47,138 nucleotides of DNA from Rhizaria sp. SCN 62-66 (taxonomy: Eukaryota; Rhizaria, unplaced). The DNA is taken from positions 1 through 47,138 of the forward strand of contig MEDY01000232.1 of NCBI GenBank assembly GCA_001724265.1. The letters are read 5' to 3'. The notes beneath the pieces were generated by a model. It made no database searches and had not been told where the DNA came from. It saw only the letters and a program-made list of their open reading frames with translations. The first letter of the stretch is position 1, and each line of letters starts with the position of its first letter. Shown here in pieces: positions 32,901 through 44,900 of this stretch. The position numbers and the translations under genes are program-made.

Positions 32901-35900
32901 GCGCGCTCGCCGGCGCTGGGGCCGCAGTCCGCGGACCGCAGCAGCTCGCCCGCGCGGCGGCGGTGGCGGCGCGCGCGGGCCGCGGCGAGCACGGCATCGT
33001 TGCGCGCACCGATGACGGTGGCGACCGTGATGTACGAGCCTGGGACCGCGCCAGCAACCGCCACGGCGGGGGCCATGGAGTCGGCGGCGACAGCGGCGGC
33101 GGAGTTAGCATCCTTAGCGGCGGGGAAGCCCTTGCCGCTGCGCTTGCCCACCGCATTGCTGCGAGCGGCGGCGGCGGCGCTGCGGATGTCCTCGTCGTTG
33201 TCGCTGCTGCTGCTCGCGTTCAGATCCTCGTCAAGCCCCGTGAGCGTGGTGCGGCCGCGGTACGCCTGGCCCGCGCGCACGGCGGCGCCGCGGTTCATCG
33301 CGTTGTCGCCGTAGAGCGTCTCAAGCGGCAACACGCGGAGGCGGCGTTGCAGCTGGCGCTCATGCGCGAATCGCGTCACTGCAGACCGCTGCGCGGGGGT
33401 CATCGGCGCCGTCGCAGCCTTGGCTGCAGCCGTCACGGCGGCGCGGTCGCGGTTCGCGGTGGCGCGGATGCCGGGGAGCTCGACCGTGAGCGCGGGCCGC
33501 GGCGAGGCGTCCGTGCTGGTCTCATTTCCGGTGGGCAGGCGGGTCTCGCGGGCCGAGTCGCCGGTGGACGGCGCAACCTCGTTTCTAGTGTTGATCGTGA
33601 GCACGGTGGCGCCCTTGACCAGATTGTTGTCACCAATGCTGTTGCTGGCGACTGCGCTGCGTGCGTCAGAGTAGCTGTTGTTGCGCGCACGGACGGCGGC
33701 GAGCGTGCTCGCGGCAAACGGCTGCGGCTGCTTCGGGGAGACAGCGCCCTCAGTCGCGCTGCCGCGGCTGAGACTGTTCTCGCGCGAGTGCGAGCCGTCG
33801 CGACGCGTGTGGCGAGGACGCTGCACCAGACCAGAGCGCGAAACACGGATGTTTCGCGGGCCGCCGTCCGAGGACGATGACGACGACAAAACAACACTTT
33901 TCTCGTGGTTCTGCTCGGCTCGCGTGCGGCGGGCGCGGCGCGCGGCGGCGGTCATGTTCTCGACCATGAGGGTCGCGGCGACGGCCTCGGCGGCGTCGGC
34001 CGCGCCCTCAGCGCCGGCGGCCTCGGGGTAGATCAAGCGCGCGAGCTCCGCGCTCGCGTCGGGCATTTCGCGGGGCTGCGGGCGCCAGCGCGCGGCGTAG
34101 GACAGCACGTGCAGCAGCTCGAACGCGCGCGCATTGCGCGACTGCATCGCCGCACGCAGCAGGCACGGCTCCGGCACAGCTGCAGGCATGGGCGCGGGCG
34201 CAAACGCGGGGGCGGCATAGTCGGCTGGAGCAGTCGTGGCGGTTGCCTGAGAGCCGTTCTGAGCGTTGGGGTCAGCGGTAGAACCATCAAGCGGCAGCAC
34301 GGCCACCGCTCTCGGGGACACGGGGCTCGCAGTCCTGTCCGCAGCACTGATGTTGACAGGCGAGGAAGGGACGCGTGTGCGCGAGGCGGCGACCATAGCG
34401 GCGGCCGCGGTGGCCGCGAGGCGGACCGCGGGGCCGGCGCAGAGCGTGGCCCAGCCGAGCTTGCGCCGGCGCTGGTTGTTGAACACAGCGGCCGCGGCGC
34501 GCGCGCGGGCGAAGCACGTGCCGCAGGCGCACTGCACACGCATGCCGACCGAGCCCTCGCCAGCGGCCAGGTCGGCCGCGGTGAGAGTCGCGCCAAGCGG
34601 CGCGTCGTGCCGCGCCTGGGCGTGAGGCTTCGCAGCGGCCGCCGGTGCACCGCCCTGCTTGCGACTGCTGGCACCCGTCGCGGGAGCAGCAGAAGCAGCA
34701 GTATTCGAATAGGCAGCAGCGACGGTGGGCGAGGAAGCGCCAGTGGCAGTGAGCTTGGAGCGCGTGTACATCACGAGAGGCAATTCCGCCTGAGGGAAGA
34801 AGTTGTTCTTGTATGCCCCGGAGCCGGCCGGCGGGACGACGCCGCCGCAGTAGTTGGCCAAGGCAACCTGCTCGGCATAGTAGCGTACGAAGTCGTCGGC
34901 GCGCTTGATGCGCGCGGTGCGCATGACGCAGATGAGCAGCTGCGAGAGCACAGCGACGAGGAGGGACGCGATGACGCCCGCGACGACGATGCGCGCCACG
35001 GCGCCCTCGGACGAGTACGAGTCGCTGTCGCTCGAGTCGAACACGAAGAAGAGCACCAGCGCGGCGCACGCGAGCGCCCACAGCGCAGTGGTGAAGATAA
35101 CCGCGAAGCGGCGCGTGAAGGACATCTGCGAGACTGCGGCGCGGCGCCAGAGCGAGTAGGCCACGTGGCGACGGCGCGAGAGACGCGAGAACATGATGCC
35201 GACGATCGAGCACATCGGCTTCGGGCGCGGGCCCCAGATCGAAGCGCTGCCGCCGCCGTTCTTGCGAGCGACCGCGTAGGCCCGACTGCGACTAGTCGCC
35301 GAGTCGTCCTTGCCGCTGATGCCGGAGCCGTTGGCCTCATCGAAGTCTTCGTCGGCAGAGTCGTCGCTGTCGAACGAGTCCGAGTCCAAGTCGGAGTGCT
35401 CGCTATCCTGTGCGTCGCCGTTGTCCAGCTCACCACCGAGCTCCTCCTGCAAATTCACACCAAGCGCCTTGGCGGCCGCGGCGAGCGCAGTGATGTCGAC
35501 GTCGTCGTACTCGTCGTCATAGACGTTGTTGGCGTCGGCGTTCACGTCGCTGCTCACAGCCGCGGTGCTGTTGGGCGCGTCGGCGCGAGCGATCGGCTCC
35601 GCGCGCTGGGGGCTGTGAACGTAAGGCCTCGACTCGGCACGCGAGCTGGGGCGGTTGCCGACGCCGCCGTTGGTGTCGTGCGCGATCTTCTGCAGCACAA
35701 GCGTGAGGACGCGCTGCATCTGCTGGTGCTGCTGCTTCAGCTTCTTGTGCTGCTGCTGCTGGCGCTGCTGCTCCTTCAGTTGCTTGTGCTGTGCGTCCGC
35801 ACCAGGGGAAGAGCCGCTGACGCGCTGGCCCGGCGGCGTCGGCGTGCGCGAGCGGTTGTCGTTGCGGCTCACCGAGCGACCGCGCACGTGCTTGTTCTGG

Positions 35901-38900
35901 AACATGCTCATCGCCGAGTGGAACAGCGGGTCCGACTGGTACGCGTCTGTCTGGCGCGCGCGCGAGCGGCCCAGGCCGGACGGCGGCAGCGCGGCCGACG
36001 CGCCGAGGGGCGGCAGCGAGCGGGGAACGAGCTCGACGGTGCCCTGGCTCTGTGGCGCCGCAGACGAAGACCCGGACGAAGACGGGGAAGCAGGGGACAC
36101 GGGCTCAGAGACGGCCATAGGCGCGGGCGGAGGCGGCAACGGGCGCGGGCCCATGTTATTGCCCATGTTGTTGTTTATGAAAACACCGCCGTTGTTCGCG
36201 GCAAGGTACTGCTGCTGAAGGGCGAATTGCTGTTGGAGTACAAAGTGCTGCTGCATCGCGAACTGCTGCTGCGTATCAAGAGGCATGTTGTTATGAGGGC
36301 TGCTTGAGCTTGAGCCAGAGCCACGGGGACTAGACTGATGCTGCTGCTGGTGCTGCTGCTGTTGTTGTTGATTTTGTTGCTGTTGTTGTTGTTGTTGCTG
36401 CTGCTGGTTGACCTGGTTGCTGTTACTGTTAGTGTTCGTGTCCGCAGCAGCAGGGGATGATGCCCTCTTGGCGGCAGTAGCAGCTGCAGCAGCAGCAGCA
36501 GCAGCGCGAGCGGCGGCCGCCTCATTCGCAGCAGCCGCAGAGGCGAGTGCCACTGGGTCCGTCTCAAGCGCCCAGGGGTGGTAGGCGAGGTGGCGCTTGT
36601 TCCAGCGCAATGCCGCAAGCAGCACGCTGTTGCGCATCGCGGCCGCGTCGCAGTTGCCCGCGAGGATGACGGCGAGCAGGCCGAGGAGGCACACGGCAGC
36701 AATGATGATGATCGGCGCGATGTTGTCGTTGAGCATGCTCCCTGTCAGGCCCATGAAGCCCGTTGAGAGCGGCGCGACGAAGACCGGCTCCGTGAGCACG
36801 GCGTACAGACCGAGGCGCAAGCACGAGCACACGGTGAGCGTCGAGGAGACCTGCTTCGCAACCGTGCACGAGGCCGTGTCCCAGTCGCTCGCGGTGCCTG
36901 CCTGCGCGGTCGCCGTCGCGCCCGTCACTGTGTCCGAGACCGATGTAGACTGTGACCAATCGCTGGGCCGGCTGACGCAGCTCACGGTTTCCGAGCTGGT
37001 AACCGCGCGGTGCGCGACGGTCACGTACATCGGCGAGCTGAGCGACTGCCACGAGTCAGAGTCTGCGAAGTCAGTGGCCTGGACACGCACAACGCGAGAG
37101 GCACGCAGCATACGCGCGAGCGTGGAGCTGCTGCTATGCGCTTCGTTGAGCTCCACAAGCTGCTCCTCAGAGATGGACTGCGCAGCGAAGGCCTCAGAGG
37201 GCGCGTCGGCATCCGAAGATGCAGAAGAGGCGAGCTGATCCGCAAGCTTGCTATCCGCGCTGCCCGGGTAAGCAACGACGTTGGAGAGCCCGGAACGAAC
37301 CCACAGCGGCCACTGCGCAGTATCGCGCGTCTTGAACAGGAAGTCACCGATAACGTCGGGCGCCATGTTCAGTGCCGCAAGCTCATGATCAGTAAGGCCG
37401 GAGTCGGCATCGCTGGCAGCAGGAAGCCACTGGTCCTCGTTCATGCTTTCACTAACAGTAGCTTCACTGAGCTCAAGAAAGCCAAAGGCATCGTGCGGCA
37501 GAGCCAGCGCAGACACGCCCGGGATCGTGCTCGCAATACTCTGGGTTGCATACGGGCGAACAGCACTGGGACTCGCGTTAGATGCTGCAGCCGCCTGACT
37601 ACTAGACGCACTGACAGAGTCGGCAGCGTCCTTAGCAATCATGCTGAGAGCACCACCCGAAAAGAGTGTAAACACTGCGATATCGGAGCTCTCGTGGCCG
37701 TCAGCGGCGTGGCCAGACAGCAGCGACTCGGGCACAGTGACTGAACCGGCGTCGTTGTCGATGACAGGTGAATCAGACACGACCGCCTCGTTGTTGATCC
37801 AACGCACACCGCTCCAGGCCGCCTCAAGCGCGCTATTAGCGCGCTTAGACTTCTTGGTCGCAGCGGTGAAGAACCAGCCGGCGTTCGAATCATCCTCGCT
37901 CTCAGTGCTGTCCACGGCGACACCACCAACGTCATTCGAGAGCGACGTGACGCTAAAGAGAAGGTTAGACATGTTGTACTTCTCGTTGATCGAGGCGAGC
38001 GTGTCGTCGTGCGGCTGCACAGTAGTGCTCGCCTGCATCTGCGTCGACGAGCGGAGGAACGCGAAGGCGAGCCCACTGCTACCAATGATCACAGGCGCCT
38101 CATTAGCAACCTTGCCGCGCAGACTGAGTGCGGCGAAGGCAGGCGTGAGCTTCGTGACGTGGTCAAGCAGCGTGTCGACAACAGGGCCCAGTGCGCCGAA
38201 GCCCGAGAGCCGCTGCATGATGTACACGCCACTGACGAGGTTGGCAAGGCTGGCGTCAAGCACAGCTGCAGCGTCCGTGTGCGCGGCACTCGACGCCGCC
38301 AGCGCAGTGACCTGCGCGGACTGGTAGGACAACACGCGCTGCCACATGTTCCAGACGGCGAAAAAGGCCGGCCACGCGCCGTCGGCCTGCGCAGAGGACT
38401 CGACGGCCGTGGACGTGTAGCTGAACAGCTTTGTTTCGTCCAGCGTCGTCAGCAACGAAGCGGAGCTCGCGCTCTCGACGATCTTGTTGCTGCTGTCGAG
38501 CACGCCGACCTTGCGCAAGACGCTGGCGAGCTCAGAGCGCAAGCGCCGGGCCTGGCTCTTGCGCGAAGGCTCCGTGCTGGTGCTGGAAGAGCTGTCACCA
38601 GCGCTCGCGACCAGAATGTTCAGTTCGTTCACTGTGGTGTACATCACGTTGAGCAGATATGTCACAAGTGCCATACCCGTGGGGGTTGGGGTCGTCGTCG
38701 TCGTAGGTGAGGTCGCCGCTGTCGTCGCCGCAGCAACGAACTGGCTCGCAGCGGGGTTGACCGACCGCAGGCCGGTCGTGGGCGACAGAGACGCGCCAGC
38801 CAGGCTCCACAGGGGCACCGCAGTTGGCGACTGTGACGCGACATACGCGTTCGAGTCGGGCGACACGGTTGTGCTCCCGTCAAACATCGCGACCACTGTT

Positions 38901-41900
38901 TCGGCCTCCATGTTGGCGAGCACAGCGTCGAGCTTGCCACTGGCAACTTCCTTCACGAGCGCCATCGCCACTGCAAAGCCAGTCTGCGGTGCGAGCGCGC
39001 GCGCAGTGGTGAGGAGCGCGGCGAAGCCCTCGAGGACGTTACCTGCGTGCTGACTTGCGACGGCAGTGCGCGCCGCGCTCAGAAGCGCTGACAAGCGCGT
39101 CTTCAGCGCCGCGCGCACGGCGGCAGGGCTTGTGTTGTCTGTATCGGCGGCGGCAGCGGGCACAGTGAAGGTGGTCCACGTGCTGACGCCCGCGGCATCC
39201 GTGGCCTCGACCAACACAGGCACGGCGGAGGACACAAGCGTGAACTCGCACACAGGGTCCATGCGCGTCGAGCGCAGCAGCAGCTTTGGGGTCTGGCTTA
39301 GTAGCAGCGAAGCCTCGGCAGCGCTCGCGGCCGAGGAGACGTCGACGGGGACAGCAGCGGCGTACCAGCGGTAGGTCAGCGGCAGCACGGCCTCAGCGGC
39401 GGAGAAACCGAAGCAGCGCGCAGCGTATACAGTCGAGCTGGCAGGCATGGAGTCATCAATCGCACAGCGGCCCGCGGTCGGCGCCGCGGCAGTGACCACC
39501 GTCACGATAGAGGAGTCGACTGCGCCGGGAAGAAGCACGCCAGTGACACGGTCCACAGCGTCCGTCGCGGCCAGGGCGGCAGAGGGCACGGAGGCGAGCG
39601 GATAGGCGGCGTCGACGGCGAAGATGTGGACGCGGAACGTATACTCCGTGTCGGGACTCAGCGCGGTGGCGTTGATCACGAGCGTGGTCAGAGTGCGCTT
39701 GTTGCCAACGATAGTATATGCCGACGTGAGCGAAAGGTGTCCGGACTCGCAGGTCCACAGCACCGCGTAGTTGCCGTCCTTGGCCGACACACGCGCAGTG
39801 AGGCGCAGGTTCTCCGAGGCCGGGAAGACGCCGCGTGCGTACTGCGGGTGCGGCACTGCGGAGGCGCTGACGTAGTAGCGGTTCGTGGTGCGGACAACAC
39901 CGGCGAGCACGGCCGTGGAGGCGCGCGCGGAGTTGGACGCGGACTTGGCGGTCACGGCGAAGTACACCGAAGCCATGGCGTCTGCGCGCTCGCCGATGAT
40001 CGACGTGCGCTCGGTCTCCGTCTCGACCAGCGTGGCCATCACCGACGCAGGCAGCGTGATGCTGGACTGCGTAGAGCTCAGCAGCACAGCGCCCGCACTA
40101 CCCGAGGCGAAGCAGGGCGTGGACGCGTTGTGGAGCACGCCTAAGTCGGCAGTCAGTTGCAGCTGTGACAGCGTCGAGTTGGTCGCCAGGTCCGCCTGCG
40201 TGAGCGTGGAGCGGATGGTCATGTTTAGCGGCACGTACATGTTGACCAACGTCGGCGAGTGGTAGCGACGGTAGCACGACCAGCTGTACACAAGCGAGCC
40301 CGCAGTGGCGGACTCAGCATCCGGATCGGCAGAGGCGTTGGCGTACAGAACCAGCTTCTGGTTGGGTGCAAACACAGTGCTGCCGACGCTGCTGGAGTCC
40401 TGAGTGGCGAGCGGCTCGAACAACGTAGCATTGTCAAGCTGACGGCTCTCCAGTGCACCGGCGAGCGGGGCACTCGAGTCGTAGACGTACGTGAACGTCG
40501 TCTCATACACACGCACCGCCGGTGACAACGCGAAACCAACTGCGGAAGTCGCAGACGCTGTCAGCGAAGCATCGTAGGGGCGCGTTGCAAGACGTGCGAC
40601 GATTGGGCGCGCCTTGATGTTCAGCTTGACGCGCTCGCAGCCGGTGACGTAGGTCGCCGAGGAGCCCGGAGTGCCGATGGTGACGCAGATACGCAGACGG
40701 TAGGACGCGCCGGCGGGCAGCGTGAAGGGCGGGATAACAATCACAGGCTGGTTAAGCACCGTAACAGCGGTGCTGAAACGCGCCGGGAGAGTCTCACCAG
40801 GCACCGCGCTCCAGAGATAGGAGATGTCGCGCTGCTGCTCCAGACTGCACGACGACAACGTGACCTGGGGCACGATGGTGATAGTCTCGGAGACAGTGTA
40901 GGTGTTGGTGCGGCCATTGGGAAGCGTGATAATCGGCAGGACGTCGACCGAACGGGACACAGTCACGGAAGCGGTGAAGTCAGATCCGAGCCAGGTGGAG
41001 ACACGCGCGGTGAAGGTTGCGGTAGTGCCCGTAGGGAAGAACGTAGCAAGCTCGCTGACTGTGAGCGTAACAGAGTGCACCATCGCGGGACTCGCAGTTT
41101 CGTTGTACAGCGTGTTGCTGTCAACCGGCGCATGCGTGTTCATCAACGCCGCAAAAGTCGCCATAGCTGCCGTGTTGTTGCCCGTGCTGAGAAGGTCAAA
41201 CATAATCGAGGGACGCAGACCGCCGTTGCCACTGACTGCGCGCACAGTCAGCGTGAGCGCAGAGCACGAGCCCAGCGTCGACGGCGCAGAAAGATCAGCG
41301 TAGATCTTCGGCGCGACCAGCGGCGCAGTCACGTTCCACGTGTGCTGGGGCATGTATGATACAGCGGCGGACTTGGTGTCGGGATACAGTGCGGAGCTCG
41401 TGGCCAGAACAGCGGGCTTGACGATGCCGCCGTTGACAGTGAAGGACGAGCCGGGGCGCAACGTGAAGCCGTAGCCCAGCGTGACACGCAGCACCGACGG
41501 CGAGCGCCAGGCGCACGAAGCGCCGCTGCGGTCACCGAGGCGCACGGTCGTGGTGTTGCCGAGCAGGTAGTCGCACGTGCGCATCGAGCCCGCGGTGTCA
41601 CGTACCGTCGCGCCCGACGCGTCGATGTACGTCGCAACGGGCTGCGTCGTCGGGTACGAGAAGGTAACGTCGACGTGCGTGCCAGAAGCATCAAAGCGTG
41701 CGTCTGCGATGGTGCACATCGGCATGCACATGATTTCCTCGGCCCACGTGGCGTTCCATGCCGGTGTTTCCCACGTGGCGTCGGCAGTCAGCGTGTTCGG
41801 GGTCGAGGAGCGCGAACAAAACGTGATCGAGGTCGGGTAGAAGACGAAACCCGCCTTGCAAGTGACGTAAGCCTGGGCGTTGATGTTCAGGGTCTCAGGG

Positions 41901-44900
41901 GACTCGTCCGAGGTAGGACTACCGATGATAATGGCGAGGTCAATGCCATCGTCGTCGTCATCATTACCGCCACTGCTGGACGCCATGTTAAACGAGGCAA
42001 CGGAGCCAGCGCGGGAAGCAAGCTTCTTGGCACCCGCGACGTACCGCTTGGAGATGCCACCGCCACCGAGTCCACTACCCCAGCCTCCGTCGTTGCCCAC
42101 GCCACCCTTCATCGTCGCAGGGTCCACGGCGTAAATCTTACCAGACGTTTCCGTGTACGTGATCGAAGTCACGCCGAGGCGCGTCGTCATTGCGGGACAG
42201 GTCGGGACCATGACACACAGAGGCAACGAGGCGGGGCTCCACGTGCCGTCGGCGCGGCACGTCTGGGTAAGCTGTGCAGTGGCGTAATACTGGCCGGAAA
42301 ACTCCGTTTCACCAGGAGTACAGGCGGTCGTCGCTACAGTGCCGGGTGCCAGAGCGTGCTTATCATACCAAAACTTCCGGGTAGGGTTATCTACCTTGCC
42401 GGCGTACGGGGAGGAGCAGGTGCGATTGTCGTATGACTCGCAGTTGGGTGCGGCAGGCGTCCATTCACCATCGTCGCCACAAGTTTGCTTGACATGGTCA
42501 GAGTCGAGAGTCTTGTCATATGTGCCCACGCCGCATTGCCAGTAGCGGTAGTTGCCGACAACATCGCTGTAACGGCTGAAATTACTTGTTGACACGCCAC
42601 TACCATCATAAAACCCGTCTGTCTGCAGCTGAGCACGTGTGTTCGCAGGGTCCGTACCACAATAGGGGACACAAACAATACGCTCACTTGAGACATTTTC
42701 CCAAGAAGCCATATGACTGGTGTCAAATACAGGCGAGTCGTAGGGATGCAGCAATGGTTGTCCGGGAGTCTTGAGCTTGGGTACCGCGGTTTCATCGATG
42801 AGACAGTCGATGCCAGTACGAGATAAGCCATACATTCCCGCGAGAATGTCTTGTGCCTTGGTAATGCGGTAGTTACCGACGATTGTTGACTCGCCGATAC
42901 CCACATGCAAAACTTCGTAGCCATCCGGACAAGTCAGAAACGCACTCGTGGTGGGCTGCAAAAACAGCTTCTCGAACACAGGCGGATTGTTGACAAGTTC
43001 GAGCGGCTCACTGTATGTGATGGTCGAGGGGTCGGACATGAAGACCGAGTTCGGCACGCGCGAGATAGTTGGGGTCGGCAACACTTCCTCTTGTGTGTTA
43101 TACTTGTATGACGAAGAAAAATGAGCACCCGACTCGATTGCTGATGCAAGATGCTCGTACGATTGGGGACTATAAATCACCGACTCCGGTTGAAACGTGG
43201 TTTGTGGGTACATTGAGCTCATAAAGTCCGTACACGCTACAGCGAGACACGACAAAGCAGTTTCTTGAACCCACCCACGGCCGTAGTAACACTTGAACAC
43301 GCCCCGCAGCGTCTTGTCGCCGGGGACTACAACGCCAGATTGCACAGTGGGCATCGGCACAAAGCAACGCGAATAAGCTAAAGCACCAGGGAGATCAGAG
43401 CCCCGGGTTGTGTCACCAGTCGCCGGATTTTTCACCTCCTCCTGACCGACTGGAGGCTCCAGGTAGTAGCACGTGAACTTCATGCAGCGCGACGGTGTCA
43501 AGGACCACTGGCCCGACGGGAGACACTCAATCGTGGAGCCGAAAACGCTCGTGACCGTGTACGGCGACGCACAGTCCAGCGAGAGCACGGAGCCGACCGT
43601 ATAGCCCATGAAGCCCGCGGAGTAGAACGTCGATCCGCTGATCTGCGTAATGTTGGGCAGCGGGCGCGCAGTCGTACCGGCGACGTTCTCGAACGGGTGC
43701 GGACACTTGACCTGTGCGCACGGCGCAGTGGAGCTCCAAGCGCCGTTTTGGCACTTGATGTCGTCCTGCGGCACGTAATGGTCCGACTGGCATGTGGCGT
43801 GCGCGCGCGCGGCCTCGAGAGTGGACCGCGTGGTGTCCGCGGGGAACGAGTACGCCACGGCCGTCACGGGCGCCACGAGCGGCAGCGGGCCGCAGTCCGC
43901 GCGGGACACGCACTCGACCGACGTGACGTTCCAGTAGCTCGCCGACGTGCCGTTCTGCATGCACACGACGGGCGTCGCAGGCGACACCATGAGCGACGCC
44001 GACGAGCAGTGCGAATACGCAAACGAGCCCGGAATGCGGAAGTCGGAGTACGTGACTGAGACGTCGGAGCTGTACGGGAACTGCGGGCACTGCGACGTCG
44101 GCGTGCACTGCAGCGCCTGCGCGCCCGCGCTCGCGTTGTACGGAGTCCAGCCGGCTGCAGTGCACTCGAGAACGCTCACGGTGCCCGCGACGGGCGCGAA
44201 CCACGCGCGGCAGCCGAGCGCGGCCAAGGTGCCCAGCGCGTGCGAGGTGGCCTGCGCGTCATAGGTCGCGCCAGCGCTGGTGGCGTTCGCGCCCGAGAGC
44301 AGCTGCGCGCCGACGAGCGGCACCGTGAAAGGCAGCGACGGACAGGACTCGGCGAACGAGCAGAGACCGGGCAGCGGGATCGTGGAGCCCTGTGCGGCGG
44401 CGTCGGCGGCGACCCAGTCGCCCCACTCGTCGCACTCAAGCACCTGCAGCGCGGCCGTGGCGGCGCTGCTGACAGTGGTGTTGTCGCGGCACGAGTACGT
44501 GGCACGCGCGCCGACGGAGTACCCGTCCGCGGGCTCGGAGGCGTACTCACCGGCGCCGGCGCGCGCGGGGGCGCGGATGGAGAGCGACATGGTCTGCAGA
44601 ACCGCGGGCGGCGCAGAGCAGTAGACGCGGTAGCATGTCACAGTGCTGCCAAACCACTTACCATTGGCAGCGCACTCGAGGGAGCGAGAGTCGGAGTAGT
44701 AGCCAGAGGGGCAGCTCACTGTAATCCGCGAGCGGAATGTCGGGTATGCGAAGGCCGAGCTGTTCATAGAAAAGGCAACCGTGGACGAAACGACGGTCGC
44801 AATGCTGCCAGTCAGACGACAGCTCTGACCAAAGTCGCATTCATCGTAGGGCGTCATGAACAACAGCCCACCACCACCCAAGCCACCACCTGAGCCGGAT

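Noticed and set aside
33905-36307. An 800-codon plus-strand reading frame, and other long plus-strand frames at 30000-46700
   Set aside because: All are antisense to the giant receptor. They are Arg/Gly/Ala-rich with no domain, and arise from lack of stops in GC-rich DNA.
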